A stretch of DNA of 64,000 nucleotides, from NCBI GenBank assembly GCA_964553135.1, contig CAZKJL010000002.1, positions 248,001 to 312,000 of the forward strand, written 5' to 3'. This document shows, piece by piece, positions 1 to 9,100 of this stretch (the first letter of the stretch is position 1; each line of letters begins with the position of its first letter). This DNA comes from CAZKJL01 sp964553135 (GTDB lineage Bacteria > Patescibacteriota > Gracilibacteria > Peribacterales > Peribacteraceae). Position numbers and translations under genes: made by a program. The notes beneath the pieces were generated by a model. The model was given only the letters and a program-made list of their open reading frames with translations, made no database searches and had not been told where the DNA came from.

Positions 1-1652
1 TCATGTCGCTCCAAAGCATTCACGATCGCCTCAGCAAGAGCGCCGTCGCCATCCAAATCCCCGTCGGAGCGGAGAGCGATTTCAAGGGCATCATCGACTT
101 GGTCGAAGAAGAAATGGTCACGTTCGAAGGCGAGCACGGCGAGAAGCACGTCCACCAGCCGGTCCCCGAGGACATGAAGGCCGAGGTCGCCAAGTACCGC
201 ATGATCATGATGGAGAAGGCCGCCGAAGGCGCCGGTGACGAGCTCATGGACAAGTTCCTCACGAACGGAACGCTCACGAAAGACGAAATCAAGCACGCAC
301 TCCGCCAGGGCACCATCAGCGGCAAGACCTTCCCGGTTCTGTGCGGATCGTCGCTCAAGAACATGGGAGTGCAGCTCGTGCTCGATGCCGTCGTGAACTA
401 CCTTCCGAACCCGCTCGACGTTCCCCCTTCCAAGGGTACGAACCCGGAGACGGGCGCCGAGGAATTCCGCAAGCCGGAGAACTCCGAGCCGCTTTCCTGT
501 CTCGCGTTCAAAATCGCCACCGACCCGTTCGTCGGACGCCTCACCTTCATCCGCGTATACTCCGGTGTTCTGAAGACCGGTACGTACTGCCACAACTCCC
601 GCAACGGAGCCAAGGAGCGCATCGGACGCCTCGTCCGCTTGCACGCCAACAACCGCACTGAAATCGACCAGATCGAAGCCGGTGACATCGGAGCAGCCAT
701 CGGTCTCAAGGACACCCGCACGGGCGACACGCTCTGCGACGAGTCCAAGCCGATTCAGCTCGAAAGCATCACGTTCGCCGAGCCCGTCATCTCGCTCGCC
801 ATTGAGCCCAAGACCAAGGCCGACCAGGAGAAAATGGGTATCGCCCTCCAGAAACTCGCCGAAGAAGATCCCACCCTCCGCGTCCGTTCGGACGAAGAGA
901 CCGGTCAGACCATCCTCGCCGGAATGGGAGAGCTTCACCTCGATATCATCATGGATCGCATGAAGCGCGAATTCAAAGTGGAGAGCAACTCGGGCAAGCC
1001 CCAGGTCGCCTACCGCGAAACGATCCAGAAGACCGTGGAGCACGAAGAGAAGTACATCAAGCAGACGGGTGGACGCGGTCAGTACGGCCACGTGCTGTTC
1101 ACCATCTCCCCGCAGGAGCATGGCAAGGGTTACCTCTTCGAGAACTCCGTCGTCGGTGGACGCATTCCTCGCGAATACATCACGCCGTGCGACAAGGGCT
1201 TCCAGGAAGGCTTGAGCCGCGGAGTCCTCGCCGGATTCCCGATGGTGGACGTCAAAGTGGAGCTCACCGACGGTTCGTACCACGACGTGGACTCGTCCGA
1301 AATGGCCTTCAAAATCTGTGCATCCATCGGAGTCCAGGCCGCCGCCAAGAAGGCTGACCCCGTCATTCTGGAGCCCATCATGAAAGTGGAAGTCGTGTGT
1401 CCCGAAGAGTACTTCGGAGACGTCATGGGTGACGTATCGTCGCGCCGCGGTCTCATCAAGGACACCGGTGCTCGCGGTATGGCCAAGACGGTCCTCTGCG
1501 AAGTCCCGCTGGCATCCATGTTCGGTTACGCCACGGAGCTCCGTTCCATGACCCAGGGTCGCGCAAGCTACTCCATGGAGCCCAGCCACTACGCCAAGGT
1601 GCCCAAGAACGCCGCCGATGAGGTCATCGCAGCGCGCGCCGGAGGCAAATAA
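1..1652 (+). CDS. fusA: Elongation factor G, C-terminal part (5' end outside window)
   Basis: Translational GTPase that drives ribosomal translocation and, with RRF, ribosome recycling. The gene is cut by the window start: about 140-150 residues of the GTPase domain, with the P-loop and switch regions, lie upstream. What is visible starts near the insert of domain I (IPVGAESDFKGIIDLVEEE), runs through domain II (DPFVGRLTFIRVYSG) and domain III (GMGELHLDI), and ends with domains IV and V (TGGRGQYGHV, EPIMKVEVVCPEEYFGDVMG). The ATG at position 3 is internal, not a start. The reading frame ends with TAA, followed closely by an intrinsic terminator, so fusA is the last gene of its operon. Identity is secure. 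Confidence 0.97.
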   Translation, partial: MSLQSIHDRLSKSAVAIQIPVGAESDFKGIIDLVEEEMVTFEGEHGEKHVHQPVPEDMKAEVAKYRMIMMEKAAEGAGDELMDKFLTNGTLTKDEIKHALRQGTISGKTFPVLCGSSLKNMGVQLVLDAVVNYLPNPLDVPPSKGTNPETGAEEFRKPENSEPLSCLAFKIATDPFVGRLTFIRVYSGVLKTGTYCHNSRNGAKERIGRLVRLHANNRTEIDQIEAGDIGAAIGLKDTRTGDTLCDESKPIQLESITFAEPVISLAIEPKTKADQEKMGIALQKLAEEDPTLRVRSDEETGQTILAGMGELHLDIIMDRMKREFKVESNSGKPQVAYRETIQKTVEHEEKYIKQTGGRGQYGHVLFTISPQEHGKGYLFENSVVGGRIPREYITPCDKGFQEGLSRGVLAGFPMVDVKVELTDGSYHDVDSSEMAFKICASIGVQAAAKKADPVILEPIMKVEVVCPEEYFGDVMGDVSSRRGLIKDTGARGMAKTVLCEVPLASMFGYATELRSMTQGRASYSMEPSHYAKVPKNAADEVIAARAGGK

Positions 1653-1670
1653 TCTTTTTCTTACGCATTC

Positions 1671-1698
1671 AAAAGGACGGCATGTGCCGTCCTTTTTT
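1671..1698 (+). terminator. Rho-independent terminator after fusA
   Basis: A 12-bp perfect stem (AAAAGGACGGCA pairing with TGCCGTCCTTTT) with a two-base loop is followed by more T residues. It starts 18 bases after the fusA stop and closes that transcription unit. Confidence 0.9.
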
Positions 1699-1736
1699 GT
1701 TCGCTGGAGAGAATCTTGTATCATTGAGATAACACA

Positions 1737-1764
1737 TTGACATATTGAATCTGACGGCTAGAAT
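1737..1764 (+). promoter_or_regulatory. Consensus promoter of the TrpR-like gene, leaderless layout
   Basis: TTGACA, a 16-base spacer, then TAGAAT. The -10 box ends 6 bases before the ATG at 1771, so transcription should start at or next to the A of the start codon. No Shine-Dalgarno sequence fits in front of the ATG. Confidence 0.75.
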
Positions 1765-1770
1765 GCGGTC

Positions 1771-2193
1771 ATGGGAAAGCGACGTTTCATCGAAGACAGC
1801 TGGCGCCGTGAACCGTGGTTTAAGTCCATGGCCGCCGCCATGTCCACACTGAATACCGAGGAAGACATGGCCAATTTCCTGCGCGACATCGGCACGCTTT
1901 CGGAGCTTCAGTCCTGGGCTGAGCGCTTCGAGGTGGCCAAGCAACTGGCTCAGGGAAAGACGTACCGCGACATCGCCAAGAACACGGGCGCCAGCACCAC
2001 CACCGTCACGCGCGTGGCCAAGTTCCTGGAAAACGGCGAAGGAGGCTATCGCAAAGTGCTCAATGCCCATCGGCACCATCGTATGGTTTCGGATGCGACG
2101 AAAGACGAACATTCCGTGCATACCGAAACCCAGTCGCCACCCACGGGCGCGTCCGTACTGCAAAAGTACCTGGATAGGACCAAAAACCGGTAG
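1771..2193 (+). CDS. TrpR/YerC-family transcriptional regulator
   Basis: A 140-residue DNA-binding protein of the Trp-repressor-like YerC/YecD family. The helix-turn-helix is at about residues 62-90 (GKTYRDIAKNTGAST, TVTRVAKFLENGEGGY), close to the pattern of Bacillus YerC, and is preceded by a helical dimerisation part (TEEDMANFLRDIGTLSE). The roughly 40-residue tail is charged and looks disordered. In Firmicutes, YerC-type proteins have been proposed as regulators of histidine biosynthesis. Here the gene lies 48 bases upstream of a HisG-like gene on the same strand, which fits that role. It has its own promoter with no leader. Family assignment is strong; the regulatory target is inference. 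Confidence 0.85.
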   Translation: MGKRRFIEDSWRREPWFKSMAAAMSTLNTEEDMANFLRDIGTLSELQSWAERFEVAKQLAQGKTYRDIAKNTGASTTTVTRVAKFLENGEGGYRKVLNAHRHHRMVSDATKDEHSVHTETQSPPTGASVLQKYLDRTKNR

Positions 2194-2241
2194 TAACGGA
2201 CCCCTGATGGATCTATTCTCGTTCCCATTTCTTTTATATTT

Positions 2242-3858
2242 ATGTCCGAATCATTAGCCACCATCATCGTTCCGAAGTCGGGCATGGAGTCAGGCAAGGG
2301 GCGCAACAACATCGGTGATCTGCTTGCTTCCGCAGGCTACGACGTCCGTGAAAAATTCGGTCGCAATGACCAAACGCAGCAGGGCGATCTGAGGTTTCTC
2401 GCCATCAAAGGAGCTGATGCGCTTGCCGCGCAACTTGAACGCTTGAACGGCAAGCCGTACGGCCTTCTCATGGGCTCCGATGTTCTTGCCGAAGCCGATC
2501 TTACGGCCCGGAGACGCGGTATTTCTTCCCGCATTCAACGCTTGCTCACGATCGGTGCCGGCCCCTGCACGCTGCAGTTTTTGGCACCCGAGGAAAATCC
2601 GGTGGAATCCGAGGAAGACTTGGAGCGCAGACACATTTTCTCCAAGTATCCGGCGATTCTTTCGAAGGCGCTCGGCGTCATGGGCGTGCGCGCCAAGGTC
2701 CGTCGCACCGAGGGTGCCGATACTCGCGTCAACGAGTGGCGCACCGACGATGCGAATATCGCCGCACTCGAGATCGTCGGCAGCGGCGAGACGGCCCGTG
2801 CCAACAAGTTGCAGATCGTGGACAGGCAGACGATTCTTTATCCCGAAGGCACAGCCATGGGTCTTGAGTACTTCGATTTCAACGCCATCGCCACGGATCT
2901 CTTCGTTTCCGATGCGCGCAATCTTTCATTGCAATCCAGAGCAGCTATCCGTGACCTTGGATTGGCCCTGGAAGCCGCTCTGACCTCGCACCGGTACGTG
3001 GCGTTCAAGTTCAACGTGCCGCTGGATGACGTCAAGAACTTCCGGGATTTGGGCATGAAAGGCCCCACCATCTCGCCCGTACTTTCGAGGGACCGACGAG
3101 AGTGGCGCAGCATGGAAGTGTACGTGCCGGAACCCGAGCAAAACCGCATGCGTGCAACGCTCATGGAGCGGGGAGCCAGGGATTTGAGCAGCATGGTGCT
3201 GCAAGTCGAAGTCGATGCATCGACGTCCGAAGTGCTCCGGGGACTGCCGTTCTTTCAAAAAGAGCAGCCCGTTCAAGTCGATGCGCGCTTGGAAGAATCG
3301 GATGATGACGACGTCGCCGGATGGCTTACGTCACTTTCCTCCATGGTTGATCAGCGTGCAACTGATGCCGAAGGAAAGAGTGGCACCGGCAGAGCTTTGA
3401 ATATGGGCGTCGAATTCTGTGCCGCGAGGTACGTCGGGGAAACACTCGAGCTTTCCAAGGCCGTCCGCTCGGGTACGCGCGATGACATCGTCGCCGAAGC
3501 AGGGCAGTGCGTGTACTGGTTTTTGGTCGCACTCCGATCGGGAGGAGTTTCGTTCAGCGAGGTTCTGAAGCGCATCTCGCAAGCGGAGTCCGATGCTCAA
3601 GCCGAGTCTTTGTCGCTCGTATCTCGGGCCATTCGAGAATCTCGTAAGAATTCGGCCGATTTCTCCGGGGTGGAAGGAGAAGAAACGTCCATGGCATACC
3701 CCGATCAGGCCACCGATTTTTCCACCGCACTCCGGAAAACCAAGGGCGAAGCAGCCGTCGCGGCAGCCGCCAAAAGTTTCGAGATGCTCCTGCAGCTCAT
3801 CGAGCGCGAGGTCACGCTCAAGGAAGTCATGGAGAAGGAGCACGGACCGAAGAAGTAG
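2242..3858 (+). CDS. hisG: HisG ATP phosphoribosyltransferase fused to a HisE/MazG-like C-terminal region
   Basis: A 538-residue protein. Residues 1-240 look like the HisG catalytic core: an N-terminal IVPKSGMESGKG in place of the usual ALPKGR, and a PRPP-loop motif EIVGSGETARANKL near residue 173. Residues about 250-335 match the regulatory ACT-like HisG domain (FNVPLDDVKNF, GPTISPVLS, MERGARDL), so this is the long, HisZ-independent type. Residues about 385-455 resemble HisE phosphoribosyl-ATP pyrophosphohydrolase (YVGETLELSKAVRSG, EAGQCVYWFLVALRSGGVS), and a similar helical stretch follows at the C terminus. The metal-binding Asp expected in the HisE ExxD motif is Gln here, so that activity may be lost. 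No other his gene is in the window. The HisG part is fairly sure; the HisE part is inferred from pattern. Confidence 0.75.
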   Translation: MSESLATIIVPKSGMESGKGRNNIGDLLASAGYDVREKFGRNDQTQQGDLRFLAIKGADALAAQLERLNGKPYGLLMGSDVLAEADLTARRRGISSRIQRLLTIGAGPCTLQFLAPEENPVESEEDLERRHIFSKYPAILSKALGVMGVRAKVRRTEGADTRVNEWRTDDANIAALEIVGSGETARANKLQIVDRQTILYPEGTAMGLEYFDFNAIATDLFVSDARNLSLQSRAAIRDLGLALEAALTSHRYVAFKFNVPLDDVKNFRDLGMKGPTISPVLSRDRREWRSMEVYVPEPEQNRMRATLMERGARDLSSMVLQVEVDASTSEVLRGLPFFQKEQPVQVDARLEESDDDDVAGWLTSLSSMVDQRATDAEGKSGTGRALNMGVEFCAARYVGETLELSKAVRSGTRDDIVAEAGQCVYWFLVALRSGGVSFSEVLKRISQAESDAQAESLSLVSRAIRESRKNSADFSGVEGEETSMAYPDQATDFSTALRKTKGEAAVAAAAKSFEMLLQLIEREVTLKEVMEKEHGPKK

Positions 3859-3882
3859 TCGCCCTGTGCTAGTCTTACTGCG

Positions 3883-4875
3883 ATGAATCACGACACGTTC
3901 ATGCACCGGGCACTGCAGCTCGCCGAGGGCGGGCGAGGCAAGACCGGCATCAACCCCATGGTTGGTGCCGTGCTTGTGCGCAGCGGAACGATCATTGCCG
4001 AAGGCTTCCACGAAGAATTTGGCAAAGCGCACGCCGAGCGTCAGTTACTGGAAAAGTTTGATCAAAAAATTGATTCATCAGACATACTCTACGTAAATCT
4101 TGAACCGTGTTGCCACGAGAACAAAAAGACGCCGCCGTGTGCGCAGTTTCTCCTCGAACGTGGCATCAAGAACGTGGTCATCGGCATGACGGACCCGAAC
4201 CCCGCGGTTGCCGGAAAGGGGATTGAGCTGCTTCGAAAGAACGGCGTGAACGTCGTCACGTCGGTCTTGCTTGCCGACTGCCTGCGACTCAACAGGGGAT
4301 TCGTCTCGCTCCAGACGAAGCATCGTCCGTGGCTCACGCACAAAAAGGCGTGCACGTCCGATTGGTGCTTCGCCAATCCCGACGGATCCAAGCTGAAGAT
4401 CACTTCGCAGCAGCAGGACACCTGGTCGCACACGTTTCTCCGCGCCAAGCACGATGCGATCTTGGTCGGCATCGGCACCATCCTCAAGGACAACCCGCGT
4501 CTCGATATTCGCTTCAAGGACAATCCGCCGCCGCTCACACGGATCATTTTTGACGCACATCTTCAGATCCCGCTCTCGGCGACGGTCGTCGGCGATGCCG
4601 CGGCAAAACGTACGATCATCGTCCATGGCACGTCGCTCACGAGCGATGATGCGATGGAAAAGAAGAGAGTGCTTGCAGGCAGGGGAGTGAGGCTCCTCGA
4701 AATTCCGGTGAAAAATGGCGTCTTCGATTGGAATATGGTCTGGAAAACATTCATGACGCCGACCGATGATTTCCACGGCATCGCATCGATCCTCGTAGAA
4801 GGAGGGGCGGTTACGAGAGGCCATTTTGTGAGTGCAGGACTCATGGATGAGGATGTGACGTTGATGGGTGCGTAA
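3883..4875 (+). CDS. ribD: RibD-like bifunctional riboflavin deaminase-reductase
   Basis: RibD removes the amino group from the pyrimidine intermediate of riboflavin synthesis and then reduces the ribose. The N-terminal cytidine-deaminase-like domain has the zinc ligands in AHAERQLL and EPCCHENKKTPPC, and the usual NPMVGAVLV and DPNPAVAGKG motifs. The reductase domain begins near residue 145 (WLTHKKA) and includes LRAKHDAILVGIGTILKDNP and ILVEGGAV. At 330 residues it is slightly short of the usual 360 because the end of the reductase is trimmed. It starts 24 bases after the hisG-like gene. No other rib gene is visible, so it may be an orphan or serve another nucleotide pathway. Confidence 0.9.
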   Translation: MNHDTFMHRALQLAEGGRGKTGINPMVGAVLVRSGTIIAEGFHEEFGKAHAERQLLEKFDQKIDSSDILYVNLEPCCHENKKTPPCAQFLLERGIKNVVIGMTDPNPAVAGKGIELLRKNGVNVVTSVLLADCLRLNRGFVSLQTKHRPWLTHKKACTSDWCFANPDGSKLKITSQQQDTWSHTFLRAKHDAILVGIGTILKDNPRLDIRFKDNPPPLTRIIFDAHLQIPLSATVVGDAAAKRTIIVHGTSLTSDDAMEKKRVLAGRGVRLLEIPVKNGVFDWNMVWKTFMTPTDDFHGIASILVEGGAVTRGHFVSAGLMDEDVTLMGA

Positions 4876-4957
4876 TGTTCTTTTCTTGTCCGAGCGGAAC
4901 GAGTGTTACTTCTTTGGCGTGCATTCTTCTTCCACTTTCTTTTGACGCAATACGATT

Positions 4958-5058
4958 GTTACTTCTTTGTCCGCGACAAAGAAGTAACCAAGAAAACGCT
5001 GCGCGCCGATACCCACCCTCACCCCCCGCTGCGGCGCGCTCCACCCCTTGGGATGTGG
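4958..5058 (+). repeat. Two-hairpin palindromic repeat, copy 1
   Basis: The left part is an inverted repeat with 14-base arms (GTTACTTCTTTGTC and its complement) around CGC. The right part pairs GCGCGCCG with CGGCGCGC across a C-rich loop and ends in CTTGGGATGTGG. The same layout recurs at 13257-13355 and 14425-14524. An extra left arm lies just upstream at 4899-4919. It fills the space between the convergent ribD and reductase genes and might act as a bidirectional terminator. Confidence 0.85.
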
Positions 5059-5081
5059 ATTCAATCGCTCGTCGTTCGCTC

Positions 5082-5117
5082 CTTGCACTCTTTGCAATCA
5101 TTGCATTCCTTGCAGTC
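5082..5117 (-). repeat. Four 9-bp tandem units directly after a stop codon
   Basis: Read on the minus strand the units are GACTGCAAG, GAATGCAAT, GATTGCAAA and GAGTGCAAG. They begin 4 bases after the TAA of the reductase gene and run in its direction. The same 9-base unit follows maf and the RAYT gene (49943-50027). Confidence 0.8.
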
Positions 5118-5121
5118 CTTT

Positions 5122-5838
5122 TTACTGAAGCGTGCTAATCGGATACATAATGCGGTTTCCCACGCGGTACAAAAAACTGAAGAACTGGTACGCAAGGCGC
5201 ACACGCAGCGGCAGTGAGCCGTTCTCGGCGTAGTGCGCGGCCACATCGGCGAATTTTTTTCCTTTTTTCTTCATGGCTTCGATCGTCGCGGGACGCTTAT
5301 CCACGATGAGTCCGAACTTGCCGCGGCCCAGAACCGACTTCGGTTCGAAGTGTCTGCCGATGACCGTACCGTCGTAATATTTGATCGCCTCGGTGACGTG
5401 GAGCGTCGTGATGTAGAGCAGCGCTTTCCACGCGATCATCGGTGCACCGCCGGTGTAGATGATGAAGAACGGTTTGGCCTTCAGTTGTCCGCGCGAGTGA
5501 CCTGCGGCATCGAGTGCAAAAGCACCCATGCGGTCGATCAAGTTTTTCAAATGTGCCGGCACGCTGAAGTTCCAAATCGGTGTCGCGATCACGACGCCGT
5601 CCGCTTCGCTGATGAGCGGTTCCACGCGGCAGAAATCATCGTCTTTATCGCTGCAGTGAGCCGCGTAGCGGTCCAGCGTGAAATGCTTGATATGCAGATC
5701 GTTCAGGCGAATTTTGGTCACGACGGCGCCCGCTTCACGCATGCCTTCCATGAAGCGTTCCGCAAGAAAATCCGCGTTGCTCGGCTCGTTGGTGCCGGCG
5801 ACGATGACGGTGATCTTCGGTGCGGTTTTCGTATCCAT
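5122..5838 (-). CDS. Flavodoxin-fold NAD(P)H-dependent FMN reductase
   Basis: A 238-residue protein of the NADPH-dependent FMN reductase/quinone reductase group. The N-terminal strand and phosphate-binding loop (ITVIVAGTNEPSNADFLAE) and the flavin-loop motif (GVVIATPIWNFSVPAHLKNLIDR) are clear, as is FFIIYTGG. The last 60 residues (basic KKKGKK, then a hydrophobic VRLAYQFFSFLYRVGN) extend beyond the common fold and may touch the membrane. It is convergent with ribD and divergent from nrdJ. The 300-base divergent spacer upstream holds the nrdJ promoter and hairpin; I see nothing else in it. The substrate is unknown. Confidence 0.85.
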   Translation of the reverse strand: MDTKTAPKITVIVAGTNEPSNADFLAERFMEGMREAGAVVTKIRLNDLHIKHFTLDRYAAHCSDKDDDFCRVEPLISEADGVVIATPIWNFSVPAHLKNLIDRMGAFALDAAGHSRGQLKAKPFFIIYTGGAPMIAWKALLYITTLHVTEAIKYYDGTVIGRHFEPKSVLGRGKFGLIVDKRPATIEAMKKKGKKFADVAAHYAENGSLPLRVRLAYQFFSFLYRVGNRIMYPISTLQ

Positions 5839-6052
5839 AACGTGAGAAAAAATCGAAAAGTTCAGAGAGAAGACTACTCGTCACGGAGGTGTCCGTACAG
5901 GAGACGAAAGTCAATATTAAAATGTTCTTGGAGCAGTCGTTGAATGATGTTGCAGTGCTACTTTTTTATTCGATGTTTTCAGCCTTCATTTGGCTTCCAT
6001 CAGCCGAAATTTTTTGTATGATCATCCTCCGCACACCCCGAAAAGATTCCAC

Positions 6053-6080
6053 TTGAGGGTGAGCGGACTCTGAGTAAAAT
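6053..6080 (+). promoter_or_regulatory. Probable nrdJ promoter
   Basis: TTGAGG, a 16-base spacer, then TAAAAT. The predicted transcription start falls near 6087, inside the inverted repeat at 6085-6122, leaving a leader of about 58 bases. Confidence 0.5.
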
Positions 6081-6084
6081 GTGG

Positions 6085-6122
6085 AGATGTTGTGGTCTGT
6101 ACAAGAAGTACATACTACATCT
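6085..6122 (+). promoter_or_regulatory. Nested inverted repeat at the nrdJ transcription start
   Basis: The outer arms AGATGT and ACATCT enclose the inner arms TGTAC and GTACA around AAGAA. It begins at the predicted transcription start. It could be an operator or a 5' hairpin. It does not match the NrdR box well, and no cobalamin riboswitch core is visible upstream of the gene. Confidence 0.45.
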
Positions 6123-6144
6123 TGTGTTCCCTTCCTTCCCCCTC

Positions 6145-9100
6145 ATGAACCCGAATACGTCCACGCCGCAGGTGCGCGATATCCCGTTGGCCGACACGGC
6201 CACCACGTTGAAGAATGCCAAAAAGAGAGCGATCAAACATGCCGCGGAAACCAAAGGTACGGGTCGCGGTCTCGTCATCGCCCGCTTCTTCACGACGCCC
6301 GGCGCCGACCCTCTGGAGGAAGTGAAGTACGACAAGCGCACCAGCCGCATCGTGAACACGAACGGTTCGGTCGTGTTCGAAATGAAGGACGCCGAAGTGC
6401 CGGCCGCCTGGAGCCAGGTCGCCACTGATATCGTCGTGAGCAAATACTTCCGCAAGGCGGGGGTGCCGCAGGTCGACGCTAAGGGGAACGTCATGAAGGA
6501 CGAAAACGGCAAAGTCATCACCGGTCCGGAGCGTTCGGTAAAGCAGGTGGTCCGCCGTCTCGCCGGTTGCTGGCGCCAGTGGGGAGAGGACTACGGGTAC
6601 TTCGCCACGAAGCAAGACGCTCAGGCGTTCGAGGATGAGCTCAAGTTCATGCTCGTCCACCAGATGGCTGCTCCCAACTCGCCTCAATGGTTCAATACCG
6701 GCATCAACTATGCCTACGACATCACGGGTCCCGCACAAGGCCACTTTTACTGTGACCCCATCACGGGCGAGGTTCGCAAGAGCGAGGACGCCTACACGCA
6801 CCCGCAGCCGCATGCTTGCTTCATCCAGGGTGTCGCCGATGATATGGTCAACGAAGGAGGCATCATGGACCTCTGGGTCCGCGAGGCGCGCCTCTTCAAA
6901 TACGGTTCCGGAACGGGCACCAACTTCAGCAATCTCCGCGGTGACGGCGAGCCTCTCAGCCAAGGCGGCAAGAGCTCGGGCCTCATGAGCTTCCTCAAGA
7001 TCGGCGACCGCGCCGCAGGCGCCATCAAATCCGGAGGCACCACGCGCCGCGCCGCCAAAATGGTGTGCTTGGACCTCGATCACCCGGACATCGAAGAGTT
7101 CATCAACTGGAAGGTGAACGAAGAGAAGAAGGTGGCCGCTCTCGCGAAAGCCGGGTACGACACCGACTTCAACGGCGAGGCGTACGCCACCGTTTCGGGC
7201 CAGAACTCGAACAACTCCGTCCGCGTCCCGCATTCCTTCTTCGAGAACTTGGAACAGGACTCCGACTGGAACCTGTACTGGAGAACGGAGCTCAAGAAGT
7301 CGCGCATCGAGGAGCGCCAGCCCAAACCGTGCAAAACGATGAAGGCCCGCGACCTGTGGGACCAAATCGCCTACGCCGCATGGAGCTGCGCCGATCCGGG
7401 CATGCAGTACGACACCACCATCAACGACTGGCACACGTGCCCTGCCGACGGTCGCATCAACGCATCGAACCCGTGCAGCGAGTACATGTTCCTCGATAAC
7501 ACCGCCTGCAACTTGGCGTCGTGCAACCTCATGCACTTCACCACGGAGGACGAGCACGGCCGCAAAACGTTCGCCATCGAGGACTTCCGTCATGCCGTTC
7601 GTTTGTGGACCATCGTTCTCGAGATCTCCGTGCTCATGGCGCAGTTCCCCAGCCACGAAATCGCCGAGCTCAGCTACACGTTCCGCACGCTCGGACTGGG
7701 CTATGCCAACATCGGCGCCATGCTCATGCAGATGGGTATTCCCTACGACTCCGAAATGGGACGCGTCATGGCCGGTGCCATCACCGCCGTTCTCACAGGA
7801 GAGTCGTACGCCACGTCGGCCGAACTCTCCGAGGCTCTGGGTCCTTTCCCGGGCTACGACAGGAACCGCGAGAGCATGCTCCGCGTCATCCGCAACCACC
7901 GCCGTGCAGCGTACGACGCGCCGGAGAAGGACTACGAAGATCTCGCCGTGAAGCCCGTCGCCATCGACCAGAACCTCTGTCCGCCGGATCTCCTCGCCGC
8001 CGCCAAGGAGGCATGGGACCGCGCACTCGAGCTCGGTGAAAAGCACGGTTTCCGCAACGCACAGACCACCGTCATTGCTCCCACGGGCACCATCGGACTT
8101 CTCATGGACTGCGACACCACGGGCATCGAGCCCGACTTCGCACTCGTAAAGTTCAAGAAGCTCGCCGGAGGCGGATACATGAAGATCGCCAACCAATCCA
8201 TCCGCCCGGCGCTCACGGCACTCGGTTACACCGAGAGCCAGACCGAGGACATCATGCGCTTCGTCATCGGTTCGCTCAGCCTGGAAGGTGCACCGCACAT
8301 CAACCGCACCAGCCTCAAGCAGAAAGGCTTCACCGATGAAGACATCGCGAAAGTGGAGAAGAACCTCCCGCAGGTCTTCGAAATGCGCTTCGCCTTCAAC
8401 AAGTGGATCCTCGGCGACGAAACGCTCAAGCGTCTCGGTTTCAGCAAGGAGCAAATGGACGACTTCAACTTCAACCTCCTTGCAGCTCTCGGATTCACCG
8501 ACGCGCAGATCGAGGAAGCCAACATCTACGTCTGCGGCAACATGACCGTGGAAGGTGCACCGCACATGAAAGATGCGCATTTGCCCGTATTCGATTGCGC
8601 CAGCAAGTGCGGCAAACTCGGCAAGCGCTACATCTCCGCCGAAGGCCACATCCGCATGATGGCCGCCGCTCAGCCGTTCATCTCGGGTGCCATCAGCAAG
8701 ACCATCAACCTGCCGAACGAAGCCACCGTGGAAGACTTCAAGAAGGCCTACCACTTGTCTTGGAAGCTCGGGATTAAGGCCAACGCGCTCTACCGCGACG
8801 GCAGCAAGATGAGCCAAGCCCTCAGCAACAAGTCCGATAAGAAAGAGGAGACGGCCAAGGAAGTCGTCGAAAAAGTCATCGAGAAGATCGTCATCAAGGA
8901 AGTGCCGCGCCGCCGCAAGCTCCCCGATGAGCGCTTAGCCATCGCGCACAAGTTCTCCGTCGCCGGACACGAGGGCTACCTCCACGTCGGCATGTACGAA
9001 GACGGAGCTCCGGGCGAGATCTTCATCAAGATGAGCAAGGAAGGTTCCACGCTCTCCGGTGTCATGGATACCCTGGCCCTCTCCATCTCCATGAACTTGC

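Noticed and set aside
5061..5246. Possible small Cys-rich protein (CKECNDCKECKE)
   Set aside because: The apparent motif comes from the 9-bp DNA repeat read in one frame; the other repeat copies do not keep that frame relative to their genes.
5839..6144. Cobalamin riboswitch upstream of nrdJ
   Set aside because: I looked for the B12-box type conserved core and saw none; only the inverted repeat is present.
6115..8817. A 900-codon open frame antisense to nrdJ
   Set aside because: It mirrors the nrdJ frame, has no family motif and arises from codon bias in a GC-rich gene.
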